Shown: positions 1 to 7,177 of the stretch, piece by piece
How positions within the stretch are numbered: position 1 is the stretch's first letter
How the letters are laid out: each line of letters starts with the position of its first letter
Source of the DNA: Candidatus Didemnitutus sp.
GTDB lineage: Bacteria > Verrucomicrobiota > Verrucomicrobiia > Opitutales > Opitutaceae
Assembly: GCA_030682505.1 (NCBI GenBank)
Contig: JAUXOH010000470.1
Location: forward strand, 1-16,483
Reading direction: 5' to 3'
DNA: 16,483 nucleotides
Notes under the pieces: generated by a model
Seen by the model: the letters and a program-made list of their open reading frames with translations, nothing else
The model's database searches: none
Told to the model about the DNA's origin: nothing
Made by a program: the position numbers and the translations under genes

Positions 1-2
1 AC

Positions 3-1130
3 GCGTCGGCCATGCGCTCGGTGGCGGGCAGTTTCGCGGCCGCCTTCCGCGTGCTGGAGCAGGGTGGGATGGTGGTGATCTTCCCCGAGGGGTTCACCTA
101 CGACGACGCGCGGTTGCGCACGATCAAGACCGGAGCGGCGCGCATCGCGCTCGAACTGGAGCAAAGGCACGGGGGCCAGCTCGGCCTGCAGATTGTGCCG
201 CTGGGCTTGACCTACTCGGCGAAGGATCGGTTTCGCAGCGACGTGCTGGTCTACTTTGGAGCGCCGATTGCCGTGGCGAATTTCCTGCCGCAGTTCGCCG
301 AGCGGCGGAAGGAGTGCATCAATGGGCTCACCGCCAAGATAGCCCGCCGCATGCAAGCCCTGCTGGTGCACCTGCCCGTGATGGAGCGCGAACACGTCGT
401 CTCCGCGATCAAGCGCCTCTACCTGGCGCGGCTTCGTCTCGGCAATCTCATCATTCGTGAGCCGGTGAGTGCGTTGGCGGAGGAAACGATCCTGACCCAA
501 GCAATCGTCGACGCGGTGGATTTCGCCTACCGGGAGTTGCCGGACGAGATGGCGGTCTTCCTCGGGCAACTCAATCGTTACGAGCGATTGCTCAAGCAAC
601 TGAAGCTGACCGACGATGCGGTGGAGGAGTTGGCCACCCATCGACACGCGCGCACGCGGATCTATGGCATCGGGCTCGCGGGGTTGCTCCTGTTTCCGGT
701 CGCGCTCCTGGGCTGGTTGCACTGGCGGCCGGTCACGAAGTTGATCGATGCGCTCGCGGCGCGCTTTTTGCATGAGCACAAACGCAAGGCGCAGGCCGCC
801 CACGCGCGAATGCTGGCCGGGCTGGTCATCTACAGTGCGTTTTTTGCGGGCTACACCGCGTTGGCCTGGATGTGGTTCGGACCGCGTCCGGCGGTGGGTT
901 ATGCCCTGGCGCTGCCGCTGGCGGGATTCATCGGGCATTTTTACCTGACGCAGGCCGGGAGACTCTTTTCGAGCGTGCGCACGGCGGCGGTGCTGCTCCG
1001 GGCGCCGCTCGCGAAACGGCGCGTGTTGTGGATGCGCTCGTCGCTGCTGCGGAAGATCGAGACGATGCGCAAAGCCTACCGGCAAACGCTGCGCCCCGGG
1101 ATTGGACCCGGGGTGGTTGACGTGGACTGA
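3..1130 (+). CDS. PlsC-type lysophospholipid acyltransferase, 5'-truncated by the window edge
   Basis: Probable 1-acylglycerol-3-phosphate-type O-acyltransferase, which transfers an acyl chain to a lysophospholipid at the inner membrane. The frame is open to the first base, so the true start lies upstream; the ATG at 12 is internal. Counting from that ATG, FPEG at residues 24-27 matches acyltransferase block III, and IVPLGLTY near residue 62 matches block IV. The catalytic HX4D block must lie before the window. After about 200 residues of soluble sequence come hydrophobic segments near residues 224-243 and 270-320 (for example the stretch around WMWFGPRPAVGYALALP), so this protein has a membrane C-terminus beyond the minimal PlsC domain. 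It converges with the next gene with a 15-nt gap. The substrate cannot be told from the sequence. The family call is fairly secure from the FPEG and VPLGLTY blocks. Confidence 0.85.
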   Translation, partial: ASAMRSVAGSFAAAFRVLEQGGMVVIFPEGFTYDDARLRTIKTGAARIALELEQRHGGQLGLQIVPLGLTYSAKDRFRSDVLVYFGAPIAVANFLPQFAERRKECINGLTAKIARRMQALLVHLPVMEREHVVSAIKRLYLARLRLGNLIIREPVSALAEETILTQAIVDAVDFAYRELPDEMAVFLGQLNRYERLLKQLKLTDDAVEELATHRHARTRIYGIGLAGLLLFPVALLGWLHWRPVTKLIDALAARFLHEHKRKAQAAHARMLAGLVIYSAFFAGYTALAWMWFGPRPAVGYALALPLAGFIGHFYLTQAGRLFSSVRTAAVLLRAPLAKRRVLWMRSSLLRKIETMRKAYRQTLRPGIGPGVVDVD

Positions 1131-1145
1131 GGCGCCGCGCGCGCC
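1094..1145. other. Two GC-rich hairpins at a convergent gene junction
   Basis: A perfect 7-bp stem, CCCCGGG (1094-1100) with CCCGGGG (1107-1113) and a 6-nt loop, lies in the last codons of the acyltransferase gene. A 5-bp stem, GGCGC (1131-1135) with GCGCC (1141-1145), fills the 15-nt gap between the two convergent stops. Neither is followed by a clear T-run on either strand. They could help end transcription from both sides, but this is not a classical intrinsic terminator. Confidence 0.3.
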
Positions 1146-1763
1146 TTACTCTTTCGACTCGGCTTCCACCGGCTCCGTTTCGCCTTCCGTCTCCTCTTCG
1201 CCGTCGAGCAGGCTCGGTTCACCTTTGCGGTGGGCGATCCATTCCATGACGCCGACAAAGAAACCGGTGAACAGCAGGTCGCCGAACAGGGTGTTGCGGA
1301 AGAAGTAGATCGTGGGCGGAAATTCCGGGTGGCCCACCGTCAAGGCCTGCCACCAGCCGGCGAGCGTCTTGGCGTAATAGGGATCAGAGAACCAGGACTG
1401 TGTGTTGGTCAGCAGGTAGAAAACCACAGCGCCGAGCAGACTGCCGTTGAGGAGCCAGAGCCAGGATTTGCGCTTGGCCACCCACGCACCGAGGCAGATG
1501 GCGGCGGCAAAACAGAGCGCGCGGACCACAAAACCCGCAGTGGGCCAATGCATGCCGTATTCGCGCGCGTAGAAATTGTTGATGTAGACATCCGAGAGGC
1601 AGAGTGCTGCGAACGGCACGAGCCACATCCAGCGGTTGCGGAAATAGACGGCGCCACAAAAAGCGATGGCCATCAGCGGGGAGAAATTTGCCAGCGACAT
1701 GTCCATCGTCGGCAGCAGCCGGTAGAGGGTGGCGAGCAAAATGAGAAGCAGGGCAACGCGCAT
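1146..1763 (-). CDS. DUF6580-like multi-pass membrane protein
   Basis: Small integral membrane protein of 205 aa, resembling the DUF6580 putative transport family; no substrate is known to me. Segments NFSPLMAIAFCGAVYF (residues 26-41), LSDVYINN (56-63), TNTQSW (119-124) and FFRNTLFGDLLF (154-165) match my memory of the family, whose hallmarks are an NFSP-type first helix and a late NTL-GDL helix. I see about five hydrophobic helices (near 3-18, 28-57, 78-96, 101-118, 155-172), then a strongly acidic tail from about residue 186. I chose the ATG at 1763 because the hydrophobic N-terminus begins there. An in-frame ATG at 1814 would add a polar 17-residue extension and cannot be excluded. Neither has a good Shine-Dalgarno site. 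It follows the adenosyltransferase gene by about 105 nt on the same strand, so it may be read from that operon or from its own promoter. Confidence 0.75.
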   Translation of the reverse strand: MRVALLLILLATLYRLLPTMDMSLANFSPLMAIAFCGAVYFRNRWMWLVPFAALCLSDVYINNFYAREYGMHWPTAGFVVRALCFAAAICLGAWVAKRKSWLWLLNGSLLGAVVFYLLTNTQSWFSDPYYAKTLAGWWQALTVGHPEFPPTIYFFRNTLFGDLLFTGFFVGVMEWIAHRKGEPSLLDGEEETEGETEPVEAESKE

Positions 1764-1834
1764 ACGAAAGAGGTTGTTAACAGGCCTCGAGTCCAACTGC
1801 CAAGGGAGAAGCATCAAACAACAACCCGGGGGCG

Positions 1835-1864
1835 AAAATAATCTGTCTCCGGCTGAAATTTCAG
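1835..1864 (-). promoter_or_regulatory. Possible sigma70-like promoter for the DUF6580-like gene
   Basis: Read on the minus strand, CTGAAA (1859-1864) and TATTTT (1835-1840) are separated by 18 bp; each matches the -35 or -10 consensus at four of six positions. It would start transcription near 1828, upstream of both candidate start codons. The -35-like box lies inside the 14-bp palindrome. Matches this weak are common by chance, so this is a suggestion only. Confidence 0.25.
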
Positions 1865-1865
1865 C
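1852..1865. repeat. Perfect 14-bp palindrome GCTGAAATTTCAGC
   Basis: GCTGAAATTTCAGC equals its own reverse complement with no spacer. It sits 3 nt past the adenosyltransferase stop and upstream of the DUF6580-like gene. A spacer-free palindrome makes a poor hairpin, so a binding site for a dimeric regulator is more likely than a terminator. There is no T-run directly after it on the minus strand. Confidence 0.55.
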
Positions 1866-1868
1866 GGC

Positions 1869-2423
1869 TCAACCGCTCTCGGCTTCGCGGGCGAGCAACC
1901 ACAGGAGGTCTGACAGGCGGTTCAAGTAGCGCTGCAGCAGCGGTCGGAGCATCCGGCCCTGGGCGGCAAGGCCGATGATGCGCCGCTCGGCCCGTCGGGC
2001 TGCGGTGCGGGCAAGATCGAGCGCGGCCGCATGCTGGTTGGCCCCGGGCGTGGCCCAGCCGTCAAACTTCGGCTGCCGGGCCTCAATCGCCGCAACGGAG
2101 GCATCGAGGCGGGCGAGCGCTTGATCGTCGAGCTTGGTGAATTTGGAATCAGCGTAACGCGTTGCGTCCGCCTCCGCGCAGGCGACTTCGCCCATGAAGG
2201 CCACGAGTTCCTGTTGGATGCGGGTCAGCTCGGTGGCCTCCGCCTTCGCCGGCAAAGTGGCCTTGGCCATTCCCAGGGCTGCGTTCAACTCGTCGAGGGC
2301 ACCGATGGCTTCCACCTGGGGGTGATCCTTCGGCACCCGTTGGCCGTAAAGGAGGGACGTCGTGCCGTCGTCGCCGGTGCGCGTGGCGATGGAGCGGGGC
2401 GGCCGGGGGGACTCGGAGGACAT
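1869..2423 (-). CDS. PduO/MMAB-type cob(I)alamin adenosyltransferase
   Basis: Cytoplasmic enzyme that moves the 5'-deoxyadenosyl group of ATP to cob(I)alamin or a corrinoid precursor, giving adenosylcobalamin for radical mutases and similar enzymes. At 184 aa it has normal family length. The N-terminal TRTGDDGTTSL (residues 15-25) is the ATP-binding segment; GALDELNAALG (41-51) is the next conserved helix; LARTAARRAERR (137-148) holds the conserved arginines R139, R143 and R144 and E146, which correspond to the MMAB active-site cluster; YLNRLSDLLW (166-175) is the C-terminal signature. The PduO/MMAB fold is distinct from the CobA/BtuR type, so I give no CobA or CobO name. The ATG at 2423 lies 2 nt after the def stop, so the two genes are very probably one transcript. 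No B12 biosynthesis gene is visible nearby, which would fit salvage, but the window is short. Confidence 0.95.
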   Translation of the reverse strand: MSSESPRPPRSIATRTGDDGTTSLLYGQRVPKDHPQVEAIGALDELNAALGMAKATLPAKAEATELTRIQQELVAFMGEVACAEADATRYADSKFTKLDDQALARLDASVAAIEARQPKFDGWATPGANQHAAALDLARTAARRAERRIIGLAAQGRMLRPLLQRYLNRLSDLLWLLAREAESG

Positions 2424-2425
2424 GG

Positions 2426-2992
2426 TCAGGCCTTCGACGCTTCACGCGTCTTTTTCTTCAACGCCTTCAGTTCAGGGTCGATTCGCTTGAGGGTGTCTGG
2501 GTCCATGCGGTCGATGAAGAGGATGCCATGGAGATGATCGGCCTCGTGTTGGATGCAGCGGGCGAGCAGGCCGTTGCAGCGCAACGTGTGCGGGGTGCCG
2601 TTTTCGTCCTGATACTTGACAGCAATCTCGTCCGGACGAAGAACGTCGCCGTTGATCTTGGGAAAGGACAGACAGCCTTCCTCGTAGGGCAGGAGCGGCT
2701 TGGGCACGGCGGTGACGTCAGGATTGGCAATCACCATCGGCATGAAGAGGTCGATGGGCGGACGCGCACCGTCGAGTTCCCAGTCAAATTCGCTCTCCGT
2801 GTTGCTCAGATCGACCACGCACAACTGAATGGCCTGTCCAATCTGGTGGGCGGCGAGCCCAATGCCGTTGGCATCCAGCATGGTGTCCACCATCTCCCCG
2901 GCGAGGCGGTGCAGGTGCTCGTCGAACTTGGTGATCTTGGTTCCCTTCTTGCGGAGAACCGGATCGTTGTAGTGAACAATTTTCAGCGGCAT
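2426..2992 (-). CDS. def: Peptide deformylase
   Basis: Cytoplasmic metalloenzyme that removes the formyl group from the initiator methionine of nascent proteins. All three family motifs are intact in 188 aa: GIGLAAHQ (43-50, motif GxGLAAxQ), EGCLS (105-109, with metal ligand C107) and QHEADH (148-153, with ligands H149 and H153 and catalytic E150). An acidic insert around residues 62-82 between the first and second motifs is slightly longer than in short forms. I chose the ATG at 2992 (MPLKIVHYNDPVL) because it gives the standard deformylase N-terminus; the frame stays open upstream to about 3376, but that extension is low-complexity, unlike the family, and covers the opposite gene. It is the first gene of the minus-strand cluster. 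fmt is not beside it, unlike the frequent def-fmt pairing. Confidence 0.97.
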   Translation of the reverse strand: MPLKIVHYNDPVLRKKGTKITKFDEHLHRLAGEMVDTMLDANGIGLAAHQIGQAIQLCVVDLSNTESEFDWELDGARPPIDLFMPMVIANPDVTAVPKPLLPYEEGCLSFPKINGDVLRPDEIAVKYQDENGTPHTLRCNGLLARCIQHEADHLHGILFIDRMDPDTLKRIDPELKALKKKTREASKA

Positions 2993-3012
2993 GGGTCGTA
3001 AGGGCTGCAGCG

Positions 3013-3041
3013 TATTTGCCGACGCGAGAACCCGGCAAATA
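3013..3041. promoter_or_regulatory. 9-bp inverted repeat, candidate operator in a divergent promoter region
   Basis: TATTTGCCG (3013-3021) and CGGCAAATA (3033-3041) are perfect reverse complements separated by 11 nt. The half-sites are 20 bp apart, about two helical turns, as expected for a dimeric repressor. The repeat lies 21 nt upstream of the def start and 41 nt upstream of the ATG at 3083. On the plus strand TTGCCG (3016-3021) and TAAATT (3040-3045) form a weak -35/-10 pair with an 18-bp spacer, so the arms would cover both boxes. Alternatively it could form a hairpin in a def leader. The repeat is certain; its function is inferred. Confidence 0.5.
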
Positions 3042-3082
3042 AATTGTTTCCGCTTTTGGCTCCCTCCTTTACACTCTTTCCT

Positions 3083-4735
3083 ATGTCCCAGCGTGCTGCG
3101 AGCAATCCCGCCCCCGTCCTTTGGATCGGAGGTTTGCTGCTGGGCGCAGGATTGTTGGCACTGGCTTGGGCCTTGCCGGTCAACGTGAAGTCGCTCAATC
3201 CCTCGCTCTTGCGCGAGGCGGGTCGCGGGACTCCGACCGTCGCGACACTGGCGCGGGAGCTCTTGGCGTTGGACAAGCCCGGCCCCGCGGCGCTGGTGCT
3301 GGAGGCAGCGCAGGCGGTTGATGACCCGGCGGCGGGCGCGTTGGGCGTGGTTTATGACAACTATGCCAGTCGACACCGTGGCATGATCCCGTGGGGCGGT
3401 TGGGACGTGGCACTCGAACCGCTGCTCGCGGGACGCAACGCGGCATCACCTGCCGAATCAACGCCGGTGTTGACCTTTCTGGTCACCCAACGGCCGCGGG
3501 ACAACCTCCGCCGCTACCTGCAAGCCTCGCGTCTGCCCGGCGTGCAGGCGCTGCTGAAAACCGCCGAGCTCACGACCACCAAGCGTTTTGTGCCGGCCTC
3601 GCGTCCGGGCGGGCAGCCGCTGGAGGCGGTGATCTTGCTCACGGCCTACCTCTGGCAGCGCGAGAATCTCCCGGCCTCGCTCCAACGCGACATCCGCACG
3701 CTGGCCGAGACCGCTGTCACCACGGGTCAAATGGGCGAGTTGGAGGATTTTTATCTCGATCTGCTTTCGCTGGGGAAACGACTTAACTGGATCCAACTTT
3801 CCGAGCTCCTGCGCACGGCCGGCAGTCCCGGCACCGTGGCGCAATTCGCCCATCTGACCCGCGTGGCGCCGGAACACCTGCCGGTCATCTATACCTCGGC
3901 GCTCATGACCAAGTCGGCGGATGCCGTCGCCCGTTACTTGATCGCTTTTGGCAAGCCTGGGGCGGAGAACCTGCGGCTCGCCCTGTCCTTCGGTGAGGGC
4001 GCGGTCCGGCAACTCGTCGCCCGGCAGGCTCCCGTCACGCAGGCGTCGGGCCCGGAGTTTGCGTTCGGCGCCGGCTTCGTGCTGCGCAACCCCGATCTCG
4101 CACTCTTTTTGAAATACGCGGGCTTCCTGGGAGGGGTGTTTCTGATCCTGCGCTCGCTCGATTTGCGGATGTTTTTCTCCGTGGAGAAAAACTTGCGCGG
4201 CGCGTTCCCGAAGATGGGCAGCGGCGTGCTGGCCGGTATCCTCACCTTTATCTTTTTCGTTTTCTCCGAGCCGTTCCTGCTCAAAGCAGCGGCCGCCACC
4301 GAATACCAAGTCCGTCTGGTCGTCCCGATTCTCGGGGCGACGGCGGCGTCCCCGTCCATTTCAACCAACGCTCCCACCATGGATAACTCGACCATCATCT
4401 CCATCATCGTCTTTGCGCTGATCCAAGTCGGCATGTATATGATCTGCCTGCTGAAGATCGCCGAGGTCGCCCGCCAGCAAGTGCCCGTCCTCACCAAGCT
4501 CAAGCTGATGGAGAATGAGGAAAACCTCTTTGATGGCGGCCTCTACATCGGCATCGCCGGCACGGCGACCGCCCTCGTGCTTCAGGTATTGGGCCTCATC
4601 GAGGCCAACCTCCTCGCCGCCTATTCATCGAACCTCTTTGGCATTGTCTGCGTGGCGCTGGTGAAGATCCGGCACGTGCGTCCCTACAAGCGCGAGCTCA
4701 TCCTCGAGACCCAGGCCACGAGCACGGCGGGCTGA
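3083..4735 (+). CDS. Polytopic membrane protein of unknown function
   Basis: I do not recognise the family of this 550-aa protein. One N-terminal transmembrane helix (residues about 12-31) is followed by a roughly 300-residue, alanine- and leucine-rich, mostly helical region (about 45-320) likely to lie outside the cytoplasmic membrane. It looks like a helical repeat solenoid, though I see no clean TPR consensus. Then come four to five transmembrane helices (near 338-357, 380-396, 436-458, 485-506 and 511-527), with the loop 465-484 (TKLKLMENEENLFDGG) between the third and fourth. The ATG at 3083 (MSQRAASNPAP) is chosen because it precedes the first membrane helix directly; a TTG at 3044 would add 13 residues. 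No catalytic motif is visible. It is divergent from def and lies 9 nt upstream of the coiled-coil gene, so the two are probably one operon and may act together in the envelope. Confidence 0.85.
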   Translation: MSQRAASNPAPVLWIGGLLLGAGLLALAWALPVNVKSLNPSLLREAGRGTPTVATLARELLALDKPGPAALVLEAAQAVDDPAAGALGVVYDNYASRHRGMIPWGGWDVALEPLLAGRNAASPAESTPVLTFLVTQRPRDNLRRYLQASRLPGVQALLKTAELTTTKRFVPASRPGGQPLEAVILLTAYLWQRENLPASLQRDIRTLAETAVTTGQMGELEDFYLDLLSLGKRLNWIQLSELLRTAGSPGTVAQFAHLTRVAPEHLPVIYTSALMTKSADAVARYLIAFGKPGAENLRLALSFGEGAVRQLVARQAPVTQASGPEFAFGAGFVLRNPDLALFLKYAGFLGGVFLILRSLDLRMFFSVEKNLRGAFPKMGSGVLAGILTFIFFVFSEPFLLKAAAATEYQVRLVVPILGATAASPSISTNAPTMDNSTIISIIVFALIQVGMYMICLLKIAEVARQQVPVLTKLKLMENEENLFDGGLYIGIAGTATALVLQVLGLIEANLLAAYSSNLFGIVCVALVKIRHVRPYKRELILETQATSTAG

Positions 4736-4744
4736 TCCCTCGTC

Positions 4745-6145
4745 ATGAACAAGACGCTTCTCCTCATCATCTGCGATTTCCTGCTGCTCAACCTGCTCGC
4801 ACTTACGAGCTGGGAGAAGGCGGAGCCGCAGCGTGGCACGATCGAATCCGTGGCGCCGACCTCCCTGACGTCGCCCGCCGCCCCCTCCATCAACGCGGAC
4901 ATGGTCGAGCTGATGCGTGTTTCGCTCGAAGACGAACGCGTCACCCGCGAACAGCTGGCCGCCCAGTTGGGTTCCACGCAGGGGACCCTGTCCGAGCGCG
5001 AGAAGGCTCTGGCGCAGGCGGAAATGCAACGCAACCAGCTCCAGGGTGCACTCGCCACCACGACGTCGACGGTCAAGGAGTTGGAGAAAAAATACTCCGC
5101 GGCCACCGACGAGGCCTTTCTCTCGAAGGAACAACTGGCGAAGATGCAGCGCGAGCTCGACGAACGCCGCGCCGAAACCGAACGCCAAGCCGCCGAGGTG
5201 GCCCGGCTTGGGCGTCAGAATGCCGAGGCGACGCAACGCATCGAGAATCTCAGCGTCGCGGTGCGCGTGGCGGAACAGGAGAAACAATTTCTCGGCCAGA
5301 ACCTCGAGCAGGCCCGCGGGCAGATCGAAGTCGAGCGACAGGAACGGTTCAAGGTTCAGGAGCAAACCACGCAGCTCGCACAAGGCGTCGGCCAGTTGGC
5401 CGAGCGCTCCACCGCGCTGACCAAGGAGCTGCGCGACAACCGGCCCGTGAACCCCAACGTCATTTTCAGCGAATTCCTCACCAGCCGCGTGCAGATGCAA
5501 GTCACGACGCAGCGGCCCGGCCTGTTCAGCCCGAATTTCCGCGAGCGCGACTCGCAAACCGTGCTCGTGTCGGACGGCCGGCAGACCTTTGCGTTGATGC
5601 ATGTGAGCGACACGCCCTTTGACCTCGTTCGCGAGATTCCGCTCAATTACCAGAAGATCACGGGGCGGCTGGCCTTTGGTTCGATCAGTGCGCCGATGAC
5701 GGAATTGCGCTTTCTCAACCTTGATCCGCGCGTCCTCGTGGTGCCGGTCAACGAAACCCTCGCGGCCCAACTCGGGGCCAAGATTTACCGGCTGGCCGCC
5801 GATCCGTTCAAGTTTCCCGAGGTGGTGCTGATCCGCGCGGAGGACGGCAAGTATGGTGAAATCCCCTTCCGCCTCGATGCGGCAAACCCCGGATTTGTGC
5901 GGGTCGACAACCGGATTGTCACCCGGCTGTTTGGTGAATTCTCGCCCAAGCGGGGCGATCTGATGTTTGCCAAAACCGGAGAACTTATCGGCCTGATGGT
6001 GAACAACGAATTCTGCGCCGTGCTCGGTGACTTCGGTTCCTCGCACACGCTGACGGTCGGCGAAGGCGTCGTGCAACAGAACACCGAGGCCGTGTTCCGC
6101 GACCTCACTAACCGCCTCCAGCGCCTGCCCCAACGCCTGCAATAG
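4745..6145 (+). CDS. Membrane-anchored coiled-coil protein with a C-terminal domain resembling an inactive trypsin fold
   Basis: No named family recognised in this 466-aa protein. The N-terminus (residues 4-21, LLLIICDFLLLNLLALT) is an uncleaved signal-anchor with no lipobox. A short linker rich in proline, serine and threonine leads to a long coiled coil (about 52-230) rich in E, Q, R and A with heptad spacing. A globular beta-rich domain follows (about 236-440). Its stretch RGDLMFAKTGELIGLMVNN (403-421) resembles the trypsin-like GDSGGPL...GEVIGIN segment with the SGG nucleophile turn missing, so I infer a pseudo-protease or scaffold rather than an enzyme; no His/Asp/Ser triad is evident. 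The ATG at 4745 is 9 nt after the previous stop, which suggests an operon. A plausible role is a periplasm-spanning partner of the membrane protein upstream. The coding call is strong; the fold suggestion is tentative. Confidence 0.85.
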   Translation: MNKTLLLIICDFLLLNLLALTSWEKAEPQRGTIESVAPTSLTSPAAPSINADMVELMRVSLEDERVTREQLAAQLGSTQGTLSEREKALAQAEMQRNQLQGALATTTSTVKELEKKYSAATDEAFLSKEQLAKMQRELDERRAETERQAAEVARLGRQNAEATQRIENLSVAVRVAEQEKQFLGQNLEQARGQIEVERQERFKVQEQTTQLAQGVGQLAERSTALTKELRDNRPVNPNVIFSEFLTSRVQMQVTTQRPGLFSPNFRERDSQTVLVSDGRQTFALMHVSDTPFDLVREIPLNYQKITGRLAFGSISAPMTELRFLNLDPRVLVVPVNETLAAQLGAKIYRLAADPFKFPEVVLIRAEDGKYGEIPFRLDAANPGFVRVDNRIVTRLFGEFSPKRGDLMFAKTGELIGLMVNNEFCAVLGDFGSSHTLTVGEGVVQQNTEAVFRDLTNRLQRLPQRLQ

Positions 6146-6469
6146 CGGCGGCGACGGCCAACTTCGTCTCCTTCGGTGTTGATTGGCGGGGAGCGGCCCG
6201 CCTCCGTTCTGTGATCCAGTTCCCGCCTGCGGGAGCGCTGAGAGATCATTGAGGAAGGGGTGGGTGAATTCTATCCCTGTCAATTGGGAGTGTTGGCTGG
6301 GACAGTTGGAAGTCCCGGGGGGCAACTGCGCGCGAATTGCTCAAGATGCGGAAGTTGGTCTAATGAACGACAGATAGGGGTTCGAACGAGCTTGCCTGAA
6401 GGTGGAGCATTGGCAGATTTTTCCGCACATCGGACTGCCGGGGCCAAGGCAGGATAATGCTATCATTGC
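6146..6469. other. Intergenic region without a convincing gene
   Basis: This 324-nt gap separates the envelope pair from the secreted-protease pair. The short frames in it carry no recognisable domain. It contains two GC-rich hairpins near its start (listed separately) and a 6-bp inverted repeat CAGTTG (6303-6308) / CAACTG (6323-6328) with half-sites 20 bp apart. A GATAAT hexamer at 6453-6458 could be a -10 element but has no -35 partner. The promoter for the protease pair most likely lies in this region, but I cannot place it. Confidence 0.6.
6185..6234 (+). terminator. Candidate terminator hairpins after the envelope gene pair
   Basis: GGCGGG (6185-6190) pairs perfectly with CCCGCC (6197-6202) over a 6-nt loop, and TCCCGC (6221-6226) with GCGGGA (6229-6234) over 2 nt. 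They lie 40 and 76 nt after the stop of the coiled-coil gene. The bases after the first stem (TCCGTTCTGT) are only mildly T-rich, so this would be a weak or factor-dependent terminator. Position supports it more than sequence does. Confidence 0.35.
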
Positions 6470-7177
6470 ATGCCTACTTTGATTCGAGAGATGAATATGC
6501 TCAGCTCGTCCATGGCCGTCGGTCCGGGTTTCTGGACGCTGACTTCCGCTGCCAAGCGTTTGCGGTGTCGGGTCTTCCGAGGGCTGTTTCTTTTGCTGAT
6601 TGCCCTGGCTCTGACGGCGCAGACACGGGCAACCACGGTTAGTCCGCCCGAATTCCCCGACCTGGTGAACCAATCGGATTACATTGTCCGGGCGGTGGTC
6701 AAGTCGGTCTCCTCCGAATACGAACGGCCCGGCAGCCGAAAGATTGTCACCTGGGTGGAACTGCAGGTCAGCGAGGTCATTGCCGGGACGCCGCCGCAGC
6801 CCCTGGTGTTGCGGGTCATGGGTGGCAAGGTCGGGGACCGGGAGATGATCTTGGAAGGGGCGCCCGAGTTCAAGGTGGGGGACGAGAACATCTTGTTTGT
6901 GCAGGGCAATGGCCAACAGATTTACCCGCTGGTGGGCATGATGCACGGCGTCTATCCCATCAAACGCGAGGAGGCCAGTGGTCGCGAGTTCGTCACCCGT
7001 AGCAATTGGGTGCCGCTGCAGGACATCGCGGAGGTGGCCTTGCCCATGACGTCCGGTGGGGTGGCCGAACTGCAGAGCAAAAAAATCAGCAGCGCCCAGG
7101 CCCTGACGCCGGCCGAGTTTGCGCAACGCATCCGCGCGGTGGTGAAACCCAGCAAGCCCAGCCCGCGTGATCCCTAA
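6470..7177 (+). CDS. Secreted protein of unknown function, coupled to the downstream metalloprotease
   Basis: Exported 235-aa protein with no named family. The hydrophobic core GLFLLLIALALTA (39-51) with upstream basic residues KRLRCR is a signal peptide, probably cut after TRA (54). The mature part begins with PEFPDLVNQSDYIVRAVV and looks beta-rich. A GGKVGDREMILEGAPEF segment (118-134) and KVGDENILFVQ (135-145) form its most conserved-looking core; the C-terminus is basic and proline-rich. From memory, proteins with a 'sensed as ...V.G.V..., GAPEF..G...L.F' pattern occur beside matrixin genes elsewhere, but I cannot check this. The start is uncertain: ATG at 6470, 6491, 6497 or 6512, or TTG at 6560, all precede the signal peptide; later starts give a more typical n-region. 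The stop at 7175-7177 overlaps the giant gene by 11 bp, which argues for translational coupling and a joint role. Confidence 0.8.
   Translation: MPTLIREMNMLSSSMAVGPGFWTLTSAAKRLRCRVFRGLFLLLIALALTAQTRATTVSPPEFPDLVNQSDYIVRAVVKSVSSEYERPGSRKIVTWVELQVSEVIAGTPPQPLVLRVMGGKVGDREMILEGAPEFKVGDENILFVQGNGQQIYPLVGMMHGVYPIKREEASGREFVTRSNWVPLQDIAEVALPMTSGGVAELQSKKISSAQALTPAEFAQRIRAVVKPSKPSPRDP

Noticed and set aside
3044..3082. TTG at 3044 as start of the 550-aa membrane protein
   Set aside because: It would add 13 residues including part of the probable promoter region; the ATG at 3083 gives a compact N-terminus just before the first membrane helix.
2993..3376. N-terminal extension of def to a 316-residue protein
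   Set aside because: The first 128 residues are polar, low in pattern and unlike any deformylase; they would overlap the divergent gene and the inverted repeat. MPLKIVHYNDPVL is the usual deformylase start.
3458..4309. 283-residue open frame on the minus strand
   Set aside because: Antisense to the 550-aa membrane protein, without domain or plausible start context.
4625..6325. 566-residue open frame on the minus strand
   Set aside because: Antisense to the coiled-coil gene; its biased composition mirrors the opposite coding strand and no domain is visible.
6453..6466. GATAAT/TATCAT as the promoter of the small secreted protein gene
   Set aside because: No -35-like hexamer lies 16-18 bp upstream, and transcription from it would leave almost no leader before the ATG at 6470. 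It could fit only if a later start codon is used.
6183..6642. Short plus-strand frames of 61-65 residues in and around the intergenic region
   Set aside because: No domain and no coding-like composition; two lie mostly in non-coding DNA and the third overlaps the signal-peptide region of the small secreted protein in another frame.
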